Program-made: the position numbers and the translations under genes
Source: Ichthyophthirius multifiliis
Taxonomy: Eukaryota > Ciliophora > Oligohymenophorea > Hymenostomatida
Direction: 5' to 3'
Length of the DNA: 30,815 nt
NCBI RefSeq assembly: GCF_000220395.1
Contig: NW_004087602.1
Span: 1-30,815 of the forward strand
Shown: piece after piece, positions 1 to 12,381 of the stretch
Position numbering within the stretch: position 1 is the stretch's first letter
How the letters are laid out: each line of letters opens with the position of its first letter
The notes under the pieces: model-generated
The model's input: the letters and a program-made list of their open reading frames with translations, nothing else
Told to the model about the DNA's origin: nothing
Database searches by the model: none

Positions 1-66
1 AAAATAAAAAATTATATAATATTAAATATATATATATATATATATATAAATATATAAATAAATAAG

Positions 67-1227
67 GTTAATTTATTATTTTTAAATTATGATTTAATAG
101 TTGATATTGATTATGGATATTTAAATGAGATTATTTATAAAAAAATTTAAATAAAATAAGAAATATCAATAAATATTTTAAAATTATATATTTTAGAGAA
201 TTTTATAAATGAAGATTTTCAATACAAATCAATATCTAATTAAAAATAAAGTTTTTAATCAGAAAAAATTAATGATTTGGAACTTTTTCGCCTTTGGAAA
301 TTTTTAAAAAATTACACTATGTAAAATTTTTTTGATTTTTTGAAATTAAAATCTAATGAATCTGTTTCTTAAGATTATAAATTTCCTTCTCCTCTGTTTC
401 CTCTCGAATAATAATTTAATTAAAACATTTTTCTAGAAGATAATGACACTTTAGTTATAGAAATATAAAAGTAAAATAAAAATTAATTTTCTTTTCCTTT
501 CCTTTTATATCTTCCTGAAGAAAACAATGCTATAATAAGATAATAATGTTCTTTTTGCTAGCATTTTAAAGAATTAAAGTTGTCATGTAGATGTTAAATT
601 ATGTAATATTGTTCTAAAGAATGTAAAAAAGAACATAAAATAAATCATTAATGTCCTATATTAATAAATAATGACAAATATGATATAAATGATAATTCAT
701 CTAAAGGAATTTGCGGTTTATAAAATTTGGGAAATACGTGTTATATTAATAGTGCATTATAATGCTTGAGCAATACAAATATTTTAACAGATTATTTTTT
801 AAATAATTATTTTTTAAATGATATAAATGTAAATAATCCGTTAGGGACAAAATGTTATTTGGTAAAAAAATACTTAAAATTAATATAAAAAATGTGGGTA
901 GAAAATAATAAAGTGATTTCACCAAAAAATATAAAAGAAATAATTTAAGATAAACAAAAAATTTTCTAAGGAAGTTAATAACATGACTCTTAAGTAAAAT
1001 AATTAAATTATAATAAAAATTAATAATTTAAATATATAATTATAAAAATAAAAAAAATATAATAAATATATATATATATTTATATATATTAATATATATA
1101 TTTGTATATATATATATTAAGGAATTTCTATCATATTTATTAGACTATTTACATGAAGATCTTAATAGAATTTAAAGCCAATAAAATAATTAAAATGTTA
1201 ATAAAAATAATAATAATATTAATAATA

Positions 1228-1262
<35 letters not shown>

Positions 1263-2857
1263 AGATTTATTAGCTTTAAATAGTTAAATGGAATATCTAA
1301 GTAAAAATTAAAGTATAATTATTGATTTAATGTAAGGTTAATATAAATCAAAAGTAAATTGTTCTGTTTGTAATTATTCTTCAATTAATTTTGAGTAATT
1401 TTTGAATTGTACATTACCTATTCCTTTATTTAATTGCAACAAAATCGATTTTACTATTTGTTTTGAAGATTCTAACAAGATAGATATGGAAGAAAGTTTT
1501 CTTTTTTATAGTTTTTAAGGAGAAACATTATTTTCTTTAAAAAATTATTTTTCTAGAAAATACTAATTTCTTTTTTAAGAGCTTTTACTTGTATATTTAA
1601 AGTAAAAAAAAACTAAAAAAAAAAAAAAAAATAAATAAAAGTGATTAAGAAATATTATAAATTTTCGATAAAAATGACACTTTATTAGATTAAATTGTAG
1701 AAAATAAACCCGTTTAGGGTAATAAATTTGTTCTTTATTAAATTTAAGACTTCCAAGAAGATAACATTTAAAAAATACTTGTTTTTATAAAAATGACATA
1801 TATAAAATAATAAAAGAATAAATTATATTCTACTAATAGTTATATAAAAAATTAATTTACATACCCTCGTGTATTTAATTTAGGTTTGAATTTAAATACT
1901 AAAGAAGTCCATTTAAGGATTTGGGAGTATATGAGTAATTTTTTAGATAATAACGAAGATAAATAAGTTGATTTTTATGAAAAAAAAGTCTTAAATAATC
2001 CTTAAAAATATTATTCTTTGAAAATTTAAACAAATTCGAAAGGATTTTATAGTTAAATTTAATGTTTGTAATTTTTTTATATATATAAATGAAAATAAAT
2101 TTTATTTATTTTTAGTTTTTGTGGCTAATTTACATGTAAAAATTGTGATTTAGAGTTTTCCGAAAATTTAAAATTAAAGGAAATTTATGAAAAAAATAAA
2201 AGTATAAATGAAAATAATTTAATATTAGAAATTTTTTTCGAAGAATAAAATACCGAAATAAATATAGAAAAAATCAAAGAAATTGACTTTCCTTTAAATG
2301 ATGATTTCGACCAGAAAATCATTTCAGAATAAAATTAATTATATAAACCTAGAGAAATTAATATATATGATTGTTTTTCTTAATTTTAATAAATAGAAGA
2401 ATTAAAAGAATCTAATCTATGGTTTTGTGCTTTTTGTTAGAAAAATTAAAAAGCATTTAAACAAATCAACCTATATACAACTCCTTAGGTTTTAATTTTA
2501 CATCTAAAAAGATTTAAGACTGATTAAGATAAAATTACTAAATATATCAGTTTTCCTTTATAAAATCTAGATTTAAAGGATTATGTTTAAAAATAATATA
2601 CATCTTAATATCCCTTTTAAGGATAAGATATTATTATATAGCCTTAATATAAACTTTTTTAGGAAAAAAATAAACTAGTTTATGATTTATATGCTGTTAT
2701 TAATCATTAAGGAAATCTTAATGGAGGCCATTATACTGCTTTTGCATTTAATTAGGACAAATGGTGGCTTTTTAATGATTCGGAAGTAAAATAAGTTAAT
2801 GAGAAAGATGTATGCACAGATTAAGCTTATATATTATTTTATTAAAAGAAGATTTGA
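67..2857 (+). CDS. Ubiquitin-specific protease (USP family), UBL-MYND-USP, 5' end outside window
   Basis: Cysteine protease that removes ubiquitin from proteins. Likely exons 67-993, 1122-1601, 1642-2067 and 2116-2857; the exon start at 67 follows an AG. The Cys box reads GLQNLGNTCYINSALQCLS with the nucleophile codon at 739-741. The next block, GSQQHDSQ/EFLSYLLD, is split by intron 994-1121. The His box GGHYTAF has its His at 2729-2731, followed by WWLFNDSEV, and TGA is at 2855-2857. A CxxC (CFFC/CKNC) zinc ribbon lies within the catalytic domain. Upstream are a MYND-type finger (from CSFC at 547 to about 657, with YCSKECKKEH) and a stretch with FRLW and LVIEI that resembles the ubiquitin-like domain of USP4/11/15. 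A MYND finger before USP is known from plant UBP15-19. About 858 codons are present; the N-terminus (perhaps a DUSP domain) is missing. The frame slips once at the (TAA)n run near 1230-1260. Catalytic residues look intact, so an active enzyme is expected. Confidence 0.93.
1227..1260 (+). repeat. (TAA)n microsatellite inside the USP gene
   Basis: About 11 TAA units, read as polyGln or polyAsn depending on frame. The exon entering at 1122 and the coding frame leaving at 1261 differ by one base, and no GT-AG intron in this stretch restores the frame. The likeliest cause is a length error or slippage in or just before the repeat. In the protein it falls in a poorly conserved linker of the USP domain. 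Confidence 0.8.
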
Positions 2858-4070
2858 ATTATATATATATATATTATTTGTATAATTATGTTTTATATTT
2901 TAATTTTCTAATTTTATTAGAAAAATAAATTAAAAAAAACATAAAAATAAGTTATTAATTATTTATTAATAATCAAAAATTATAAAAATATTATATTATT
3001 TAATAATTATTAAATAAATTTTTAATTTATAAAAAAAAAAAATTATTTATTTAATATATATATATATACTATTTTTTTTTTTTATATAAAATAGAAATTT
3101 TTAATAATATATAATTCAATAATATAAACTTATATTATAACTTTTAATTAATAACTAAATATTTTAAAATAATAAATTATATACAAAATATAATATATAA
3201 TAAAAAATATTTATATATATTTATTATTAATAAAATATGAATAATATATATTATGTAAAAAATAAAAATATTTATATTATAAGTGTATGTTTAACTAAAT
3301 TTTTTATAATAAAAATCAATTATATAATATTTAAATAACCTTATTTTATTTTTTTGTATTTATTATAGTATAAATTTAATTAAATAATTTTTTTTTAAAA
3401 AAAAAAAATTATAAAAAAAAATGATATTTTTATTACATTATTTATAAAAAATTCATATTTAAAAATAATATTGTTTATATTATTACTATTGTAATAATGT
3501 AATAGATTTAGTTTAAAGATATTTTCAAAAATATAAATCATGAATATATTTAAATTAATATATTTTAAATAAAAATGAATAATTATCTAAAAATAAATTA
3601 TATTATTATTAAAGATAATTTTTATATTATAATATATTAAATAAATTATTATTATATCTTTTTATTATTTATAATTATATTTTTAAATAAATTTATTGTA
3701 TATAATATATTTTATATATTTAATAATTTTTTTTCATATATATAGTTAACTTAAATTTATCATTTAAAATAATAGTTATATGCTTTTATATCTTCTTTTA
3801 TGAATATTTAACAATTTTATTAATTTACACTTTTTTTTATATTTTAATAATTTAAATTTTATTTTCTTAATTATTACTATTTTTTAATAATTGTAAGAAA
3901 TATGTATTAATTTTACTTTTTAATAAATAAACAAAAAATGGAAAATGGAAAATTAAAGAAAATCAAGAAATATAAAATAATACAAATATACATATATTTA
4001 TATATAAAATATTATTTTTATTTTTTTTTTTAAAAAAAAAATTAAAAAAATTAAAAATATAAAAAAATAT
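2858..4070. other. Intergenic, no gene seen
   Basis: Extremely AT-rich spacer between two co-oriented genes, with many A and T homopolymers and TA runs. I found no open frame with protein-like composition and no RNA gene. It must hold the 3' UTR of the USP gene and the promoter of the next gene, but no motif can be assigned. Confidence 0.6.
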
Positions 4071-5758
4071 ATGGACAAATTAACAGAAAATTAGCAAAAA
4101 GCCCAACAATATATATAAGAAAATAAAATTGAAGAAACAATTCAAGATCTTTTATTTAGTCTTGTTTAAAACAGACCTGAATAGCCTATAATAATGATGG
4201 TAATTCTTTGTTTTTTTTTTTAAAAAAAAAAAATACATATTGAAAATTTATACAGATAAAATATTTGGCAAATCAAATCCCATAATAAACTTTAAAATAA
4301 CATGGAATAATTATCGAAGATTTAGAAAAAACACAATAAAATTAATAAATAATATACCCAGAATTTGATTAAAGTTCAAATAATTTATTTAAATAAGCTC
4401 TAACTCTAGAGAATTTTTATTAATATAAAAACTTAAAAACTTCTTTCCAAAATAATTTACAAATTATCATTTAAATTGCATTAGAAAATCAAAAATATAA
4501 AGTCGGGCTTATTTCAGTTGACCCAGATTGTCTAAATACATTCAAATAAATTTATAATTAGGTTCATATGGGCCTTTTTGGCGAAATGTACCCTTTAAAA
4601 AAAACATTTGAATATGAAAAAAAACTGAATTTTTAACCTAAATAATATTAAAACATTAAGTTTTTGGAAGATTTTTAAATAAAAATTAAAAGAAATTTAC
4701 ATGGAATTTGCTTTAATAGTACTCTTAGTGAAAATCAAAGATAATATGTAATGTAAACTATTATAAATTGCATTCAATTTAATTTAAAAGATATTTTTAG
4801 CTAAAATATTTTTTATTTAAGTATAGAAATATATTTATTTTTAAATAATATATATATATATATATATATATATTTTATTTTTTTATATTTATGTATATAA
4901 ACATTAGACAATATTCAAAATTCTAATTTAGTTTCAGAAAATTAAAAGTTTTTTAAATAAAATTAAGAATTATATAATAAAAACGGATTAAGATTTAAAA
5001 ATTGGCCTAATCATAGATCTATATTAATATCAAATGATAACAAGTATTTAGACTATATAAATTATAAGTAATTTTATTATTAAAAGATATCTAATATGGA
5101 TTAATAAAGAAGATCATTTTGAAATTAAATGTGTTGGAAACTAAGATTAAAATTTTATGGAAAATTTAATTGATTGTATAAGTTAGTTGAAAAATCGATA
5201 ATATAATAAACCTTTAATTTTGCAATAAAGAAGGGTTTTCAACTGTAAAACCTATATATCAAGGATTAGGTTTAAAATTTAAATTAAGAATTAAAATACC
5301 TTAATAATTTATGTAGAAATTTAAATATAATTTATAAAATGTTAAAAAAAGTTAATTTAAATACATAGAAATAAGACATATTAAAAATGTAAATTTTTTA
5401 TATATATAAGACTTTAATTTTAAATTATAAAAAGGATGCGTAAAAATATTAAATTTCTTTGTCAAAACATATGGATTAAATTATTAGTCTTTATTTAATT
5501 ATATTGAAAGTTTTTTTAGATTACTATATAGCTAAATTATTGTAATAACTTCGTATAGTTTAAAAAGAAGAGAATATGTGTGTTTAAAGTAATTAAAATA
5601 ATAATAAATACAAAAATCAAAATAATAATATATAAAATAATCGAAGCAATAATAGTAATGATAATCAATAAAAAAAGAAAAAAAAAAAATATAACATAAA
5701 TAAATAATAATAATTAAAAATTTAAAATATAGAAGAAAATATATAAAATAATAATAAC

Positions 5759-5805
<47 letters not shown>

Positions 5806-7274
5806 TAATAATAATTATAGCAATAAAAATAATATTTAAAATATTAATCAAGATAAAGTATATAATAATATTAATGATAATATATATAATAATTACAATA
5901 CATAAAAAAATACTAATTTATTATAAGAAAATACATACTTATAAGATTAAATTGATAATTATAATCATATTTAAATAACAATTTTTGATGATAGTAGTTA
6001 TAATAGTACTTCAGAATTTAAAAAAGATTAAGATTTAATCGAAAAAGTATTATTGCCTAATAGTAATTAAAAATTTATTATATTTATTTTATATTATTAT
6101 TTAATATTTTATTTTAAATCAAGAATAAAATATTTAAACTGCTGAAAGTTCAGAAATTAATGAATACACTCCTTTATTATAAAAAGATTAAACATATTAT
6201 ATTTAAAAGAATGATATAATACAATAATTAATAAAAAGAAGTGAAAATTTAGTGTTTTAAATGTACAATTGCAAAAACTTAATAAATAATTCTTATTTTA
6301 TATTAAGAAGAAATTTCTAAGATATTCCTTTAAAACCTTAAATGACATAAACTAATTTTTAATAAATTGATGATAAAATTTATCTTATAATTAAAAATTT
6401 AAAAGTAACAAAGATATATTTTTTAAAAAAGTAAAATCTTTTTTCTCCTTTTTCTCATTTTTTTTTTTTATATAAAATTAAATGAATATATAAGCTTTTT
6501 AATTTTTTGTTCTATATATTTTTTTTTTGTAAAAAAAAGGATAATTTTAAAGGAAACTATATAAATTATTCTGATATTAATTATTCAAAAAAAATAAATG
6601 AATTAATTAAAGAATATGATTTAAATATTTAATAAAATTTTAAAAACTAATATGGAACAGGAATTTTTTAATCAGAAAATACTTCTTAAAAGTAAAAATA
6701 TACATATATTATTTTAATAGCATATATATTTCATTTTTTTTTTATTTAATTTTAAAACAACAACAAAAATTAATAAAAAAATAAAATATCATTATATAAT
6801 TAAAAAATAAAAAGGTTAATAATAATTAGTAATTTAGATGATCATTTAATTATAATTTTGAAAATTGATTAAGAAAAATTATCTGAGAATTTAAAAAATC
6901 TATAAAGTATTATTGCGCATCAAAATATAAGTTTTTTTGTTAATTAAAAAGGAGCATATTAAACAGAAAACCCAGATTACTAAGGTTCTGGTATTTTGGC
7001 ATGTTTCAAAATTAAATTTGAAGAAAAAGGACATCTATAAGAAATATAAATAGAAGATCTTAATAGTTAAATTTAAACAAAATAATCAAATAATTAAGCA
7101 ATAATTACAGCAAAAGAGTTAAATAATGAAAATTTAAATGAATTTGTGTAAATTTGTAACCATTATTTGTTAAAATCTTACAATTTATATAATAGATCTG
7201 AATAAGATAAAGGTAATATTATAAAATTAATTTTTTTTTATATTTTTTTTTTAATAATAGATAATAGAATTTGA
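4071..7274 (+). CDS. RIIa-domain protein with two phosphagen-kinase-like units, probably catalytically dead
   Basis: Exons 4071-4199, 4256-4820, 4908-5043, 5087-6062, 6124-6404, 6540-6691, 6815-7212, 7261-7274; about 880 codons. The N-terminus (YIQENKIEE...RPEQP, then IKYLANQ) matches the RIIa/DPY-30 docking helix pair used to anchor axonemal and PKA-linked proteins. The first unit carries YPEFDQSSN, WPNHRSIL, then NDNKYLIWINKEDHFE, matching the arginine/creatine kinase core (NDNKTFLVWINEEDHL). An Asn-rich linker (about 5600-6060) leads to a second, shorter unit with YGTGIF, ISNLDDHL, YQGSG and FKIK. Where active kinases have CPSN, the first unit reads KPIY (Lys codon 5248-5250) and the second ENPD, so the reactive Cys is missing in both. 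The SRVRTGR nucleotide-binding Arg cluster of the first unit is also altered (IKIKR). I infer a ciliary scaffold or regulator rather than an enzyme. One-base slips sit at A5 (5190-5194) and at the T run near 5509. Confidence 0.82.
5759..5803 (+). repeat. (AAT)n run encoding polyasparagine
   Basis: About 14 AAT units in frame with the phosphagen-kinase-like gene, read as polyAsn within the Asn-rich linker between the two kinase-like units. The frame stays open from about 5510 to 6062, so it is translated if the gene model is right. Confidence 0.85.
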
Positions 7275-7425
7275 AAATAAATATATATTTATATTACTTT
7301 GTAAATTAAATATATAATAAAATAAATAATTTAATATAAAACTTTTATTAAAAAAACAAAAAAAACAAAAAAAACAAAAAAACAAAAAAAATGTAAAAAT
7401 ATAAAAATTATTTTCTTTTGTTTTT

Positions 7426-7483
<58 letters not shown>

Positions 7484-7687
7484 CGGGAATAATATTTTTT
7501 TGTTTTATTATTTTACAAAATATAATATATTTTTATTGAATAAATAAAAAAATAATATTTTAAATTTTAAATTATTAATTTTCATATAGAAAAAGGGAGA
7601 AAAAAAAAATAAAAAAATATTTTGTTTATATTTTATGTCATTCATATATTATTGATAATTTTTATTTTATAAATAAAAAAATATATT
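7275..7687. other. Intergenic between convergent genes
   Basis: Short 3'-3' spacer. It holds an (A7-8 C) run at about 7350-7391 and a long (AT)n tract at 7429-7481, then ordinary AT-rich DNA. No coding signal was seen. Both flanking 3' UTRs and poly(A) sites should lie here. Confidence 0.7.
7429..7481. repeat. (AT)n microsatellite, about 52 bp
   Basis: Uninterrupted AT dinucleotide repeat, the longest in the window. It is self-complementary, so it could extrude a cruciform and is likely to vary in length between isolates and assemblies. Confidence 0.95.
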
Positions 7688-8855
7688 TCAATTTAATTTA
7701 ATAATATTCTCAACTCTTGTACAGGTTTCTTCTAATAATTTTAAAATGGTTTCTTCTATGTTTTCTCTAGCATTTTTTTCATTCTAAAAATAAAATATAT
7801 AATATAATATTAATTATTAATATTTTTTTACATTCAAATCTTATTAAAGCTTATTATTTATATCTTCTAACATTTTAAACATCATATTTTATGTTTCTTC
7901 TCTTTATTTTTTTTCAGTTAATAAAATCTCTTAAAATCTTGAAATTTCATCACCAAGTTTATTAATTAATTATTAATTTCCATCTTCTCTTTTATATTAA
8001 ATTTTATTTAAAATAAATTAAAATTTTAATTTAAAAATTACCTTATTTTTCTTTCCTATTCGATTTCGTCTTAAAGCTATAGTATTTCATCTCCAACTTC
8101 TTATTAAGTTCTTTCTTCGAATTCTTCTCTAAGTCTTTTATCTTTTCCTAAATCTACTCTCATCTAATAAATTCTTTCATCTACAGATTTTAAAATTTTT
8201 TGTTCAGAATCTTTTTTTAATTGTTTTTCCTTGCTGATTTCTGAATTTATCTTTTATTCAATATCTTTAAAATCTTTTAACCTTTTTTCAATTACAGTCT
8301 ATAAAATATATATGCATATATATATATATATATATATAAATGTATATATTTATTTATTATTTTTAATTAAAATAAAATGTATATTTATTTTAAAACATTT
8401 TTAATATAATAATTTATTTTTATTTTTTTACATCTTTTTCTACTTTTTCTGAATTTAAACCGTCTTATATTTTTAATATTTATTCTTATAAGTACTTTTT
8501 TTAATTTAAATTTTTTCAATTAATATTATTTTACTTTAAATTTTTATTCGTCTTCATTAACATTTTTGGTAATTTTATCCTTTAAAGTTTTTATTTTTCC
8601 TTCATAAACTTCTTTTTTAATCTTTTTTTATTTGAAAATATAATATTTTTTGCTTTTTTTGGAAATACTATATTTGATTCATCAAATTGAAGTTGTATAT
8701 TTGATAATCTTTCATTTAATTATCCAAGTCTTATTTTAGAAGGAGAAATAACTAAATATATATATTTTTTAAATTTTTTAAATTTTTTTAATTTTTAAAC
8801 AAGAACGATCTAATTGTGAATAATTTCTTTATGGCGAGAAAGATGTTAGTAACAT
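7688..8855 (-). CDS. SF-assemblin / beta-giardin family coiled-coil protein
   Basis: Structural protein of striated microtubule-associated fibres at basal bodies. Exons on the minus strand: 8801-8855 (ATG 8853-8855), 8535-8751, 8432-8494, 8042-8298, 7832-7988, 7688-7783; about 281 codons, the usual family size. The N-terminus holds a Ser/Pro-rich head and LNERLSNIQLQFDES, as in other ciliate members. The rest is a long alpha-helical coil with the family repeats GDEILQLQDEIEQERK, LGDEISRFQEILLTEK and the C-terminal IEETILKLLEETCTRVE. Introns are 49, 40, 133, 53 and 48 nt. One frame slip lies in the T runs at about 8613-8629 between head and rod. It is convergent with the RIIa/phosphagen-kinase-like gene and shares a short upstream region with ISY1. 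Ciliates carry several paralogues, so the exact orthologue cannot be named. Confidence 0.9.
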
Positions 8856-9036
8856 TTTTTTAAATATTTTTATTTTATTAAAAAAAAAAAAAAAGAAAAT
8901 AAATAAAATTTAAATTAAATTATATTCCTATTTAAAATAAAAAAAAAAGTTGTTTTTTTTCTTAATAAAAAAATATATATAATTATTATTTTTAATAGAC
9001 ATATAAAAATAACTTAATTTATATATCATAAAAAAC
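8856..9036. promoter_or_regulatory. Divergent intergenic region, probable shared promoter zone
   Basis: Only 181 bp separate the start codons of the SF-assemblin gene (-) and ISY1 (+), so both 5' UTRs and promoters must fit here. The sequence is A/T homopolymer-rich, including a 14-A run around 8881-8894. No TATA-like or other specific motif can be told from the background. Confidence 0.6.
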
Positions 9037-10129
9037 ATGGCCAGAAATGAGGAAAAAGCGCAAGCAATGTTAAATAGATGGTGGAATATGAGAAAAAATC
9101 TTAATAGGACTCCTGCAAAGGAGCGCCCGACAACCCACCATAAAATAATGTAAATTCCAAGAATAAATGATTGCGAAAAGTTTAGGTTAATATATATTTT
9201 TTCTTCCTATATATATATATATATATTTATTTTTAAAGAAACGCTATTTTGAAAGAAATAAATAAAAAAGTTTGTATTATATAAAATGCAGGTTTAGGGG
9301 AACATAAAATAAGAGAACTAAACGATGAAATAAATAAATTAATTAAAGAAAAAAGCTCCTTTGAGGAAAGAATTAAAGAATTAGGTGGTCCTGATTATAA
9401 ATAATAAATTAAAAGGATGTTTGAGGATGATGGAGATGTTTTGCCAGGTATATATTACTAAATATTTTCAGTATTTTATGATACATGTTTATAATAGGAC
9501 ATGGAGATTATCATTATTTTGGGGCAGCAAAAGATTTACCTGGAGTAAGAGAATTATTTTAAAAGAAAAAACCTGAGCCTCCTAAAAGAAGTTTAATTGA
9601 TATTTACAGAGGGTTAAATATGGAGGATTATTATGGAGTAAAAGAAAATGAGAATCAGGAATTATTAAAAAGTGAATAAATAGTTGAGGAAAGGTTGAAG
9701 AAAGAAGAAATATAAAATTGGATTAATCAAAACTAAGATTTTATTTTAAATTATTGTAAAAGCAATAATCCGGATATTGAGGAAATTTTATAATTAATTG
9801 AAATATAAGCTAACGATGATTCAGACGATGAAAACTATAGTTTTTTATTTATTTTTTTAAATAAAATTATTAATAGATTTTTTTTATAAAATTTTTATAT
9901 AGATAAAACGGAATAGGAATAGTAAAATTAATAAAATAAAATTAAAAAAAAAATCGAAGATATGACTGAAGAGGAAAAATATGTAGAATAAAAGAAATAG
10001 GAATTATTAAAAAAATATTTATATGCAAATAATGACGATGATGAATAAAAATAAATTAAATAAAATTGTGTAGAAGATGAAGATTAACATTTAGTAAAAG
10101 AATTAATTGAAATGAATAAAATTCAATGA
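9037..10129 (+). CDS. ISY1: Pre-mRNA splicing factor ISY1
   Basis: Component of the Prp19/NTC-associated spliceosome that acts around the first catalytic step. Exons 9037-9185, 9239-9447, 9498-9839, 9903-10129 join to 309 codons (308 aa) with no frame break. The start is [16 protein letters not shown], as in ISY1 proteins. Then come [59 protein letters not shown] and, near YYG, the conserved end of the ISY1 domain. The C-terminal third is acidic and Lys/Glu-rich with KKQELLKKYL. Introns of 53, 50 and 63 nt are GT-AG; the one at 9448-9497 splits the Gly codon before HGDYHYFG. Length is close to the human protein (285 aa). TGA is at 10127-10129. It is one of two splicing genes in the window. 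Confidence 0.96.
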
Positions 10130-11887
10130 AATAAAAAATTAATTAATATCAAAAATATATTTTCATTTAATTTAAAATATTTTATAGTAAATTAATGGGA
10201 ATAAAAATAATTAAAATTATTATATTTTTTTCTTAAAAAAAAAATATTAATCATTTTACGTTTTTAAATTAATTGTATAATAAAATATATATATAATATA
10301 AGCTTGTTTTTAATTTTTAATTGTCGCATTTTCAATAATAATATATTATTTACATAAAGATAAAAGTAAAATTATAGATAAAGTATTAGATATATTCATT
10401 TTTTTTAAATAAATTTATATTAAAAGTTTATTAATTCAAAGTATTTAATTCAAAAATAGTTTTGTCTTTTTCATAAAATAATTAAAAAAATAAAATAAAG
10501 ATTAAATTATTTATGAATATAAAAGAAAACATTTAATAAATGAAGAAGAAAATATAATAAAATAAATATATCTTTATTTAATAAATAATAAATATAAAAA
10601 TAAGGTACATAATATAGATATAAACATAAATATATATAAATATATTAATATATATATATATATTTATATATATATATCTATATCTATATCAATATCTATA
10701 TTTATTTATTTATTTTTAACTATTTATTATTCATTTGTAATAAAATTAATATTTATAAATATCTTTAATTATTTTTTTATTTAATTAAATATAACTTTAT
10801 ATTAAAAAAAAATATTATATGTCCATAAATAAATATATTTAAAATATATTTATTAAAATTCTGATCTTATAAAATTTTTAATATTATTATATATATTTTT
10901 TTATTTTATTAAAATTTTTAATCTTTTATTTCTAATATTATAAATATTATTTATATGATTTTTTTATTTTATTTTAAATATAAATTATTATTTTTCATAA
11001 ATATAAGTAATCTAAGATGATTTTTTTTGAATTTTATCTTTTAAAAAATAAATATATATTAAATTTTTATCAATTAGTTATTGATATTAAAAATGGATAT
11101 AATTATAACAGAATAATCTTTAATTATTTAATAAAATATAAATATTTTAAAAAAATCTTTATTTTTACAATAATAATTTTAAATATAAAAGTGTTACTTA
11201 ACGAAATGAAATATAAAATTCTGATTTATATAGTATTTGATTTGCCTATTATAATTTATTTTAAATTGAATTTAATTAAATATTAAACAATAAATATATA
11301 AAATATAATCATAAAAAAGAAAACCAAATATATTTAATAATTACTCTAATTCATATGTTCTATGAACTCAGTTACTTAAATTTAAATATTTCTAAGTTAA
11401 TATTATATGAAAATCTAGTATAATTATATTACTGAATTAAGAAAATAAAGTTTAAGTTTATATGCATATATATTTATTATTAATATTTTTTTTATTTATT
11501 AATATTTGAATTAACAGAAAATATGATTTTTTAAAAATTAAAAATAAACATTTGGTTTAAGATAATATAAATTTAAATTTAATAAATATATATAATATTT
11601 AAATATATACATACATATTTCTTTTTAAAATAATATTTAGATTATATTTTTATTTAATTTATTAATATACCTTTTTTAGTATATGATTTCATGATTTTTT
11701 ATGTAAATAATTATATGTATCAATTTTGCCATTCGTGAAATTTTAAAAAGTTTTATAATTATAATTAATTAATTTTTAAAATATTTTTTTTTACATATTT
11801 GGATTACATATGTATATATATTTTTACTTTTTTTAATATATATATATTGTTAATTTATTTATTTTTATATATGAATTTTTTATTTTT
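10130..11887. other. Long AT-rich spacer between convergent genes
   Basis: No recognised gene in about 1.76 kb. It contains TA/TATC runs (10620-10700) and one long open frame at 11017-11526, listed separately. The remainder is homopolymers and short TA repeats with scattered TGA triplets in all frames. Confidence 0.55.
11017..11526 (+). other. Unassigned open frame, 169 codons, doubtful gene
   Basis: With TGA as the only stop, the frame is open from ATG 11017 to TGA 11524-11526. Its first 89 codons contain no TAA, TAG or TGA, which is uncommon in DNA this AT-rich. The product is dominated by Ile, Tyr, Phe, Lys, Asn and Leu, with a hydrophobic patch (IFIFTIIILNIKVLL). I recognise no family. 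It could be a small membrane protein, a relic of organelle-like DNA or chance. Codon use lacks the Gln-rich TAA/TAG pattern of the true genes, which argues against a normal nuclear gene. Confidence 0.2.
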
Positions 11888-12330
11888 TCATATTTCTTCA
11901 TGGTATAAATTTAATTCTCTTTTTAATTCTGAAGGTAAAATACTATTATTGGTTTATAATATTTCACTTTCAGAATTAATAAAATTAATTCCTTAAATAT
12001 CTTATAATTTTTCAATAATATTTAGTTATTATTGTGTTAATTTAGAAGGATCTCTATTGAGTTATTTTTATAATTTATTTAATTATTATTAAGTAATTTT
12101 TAGTTTTGCCAAAATATCACATTGTAATTCTTCTGATTCTTATACAGGAATATTTTATAAATCAAGTTATAATTTATTTTTAATATTTGTCGGTAAGTTT
12201 TATATATTTTTTTAAGCAAATTATTTATTGTAGTTTTTCACAAATTCTAGCATTTTTATACTCTCGGATCTTTAAGTGGGTTTACCATAAAAACCAAAAG
12301 AACTTTCATCCGAATCATTTATAACTTATA

Positions 12331-12381
<51 letters not shown>

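Noticed and set aside
9385-9576. Plus-strand frame of 63 codons
   Set aside because: Out of frame with ISY1 exons 2-3 and running through its intron; ISY1 homology fixes the true frame.
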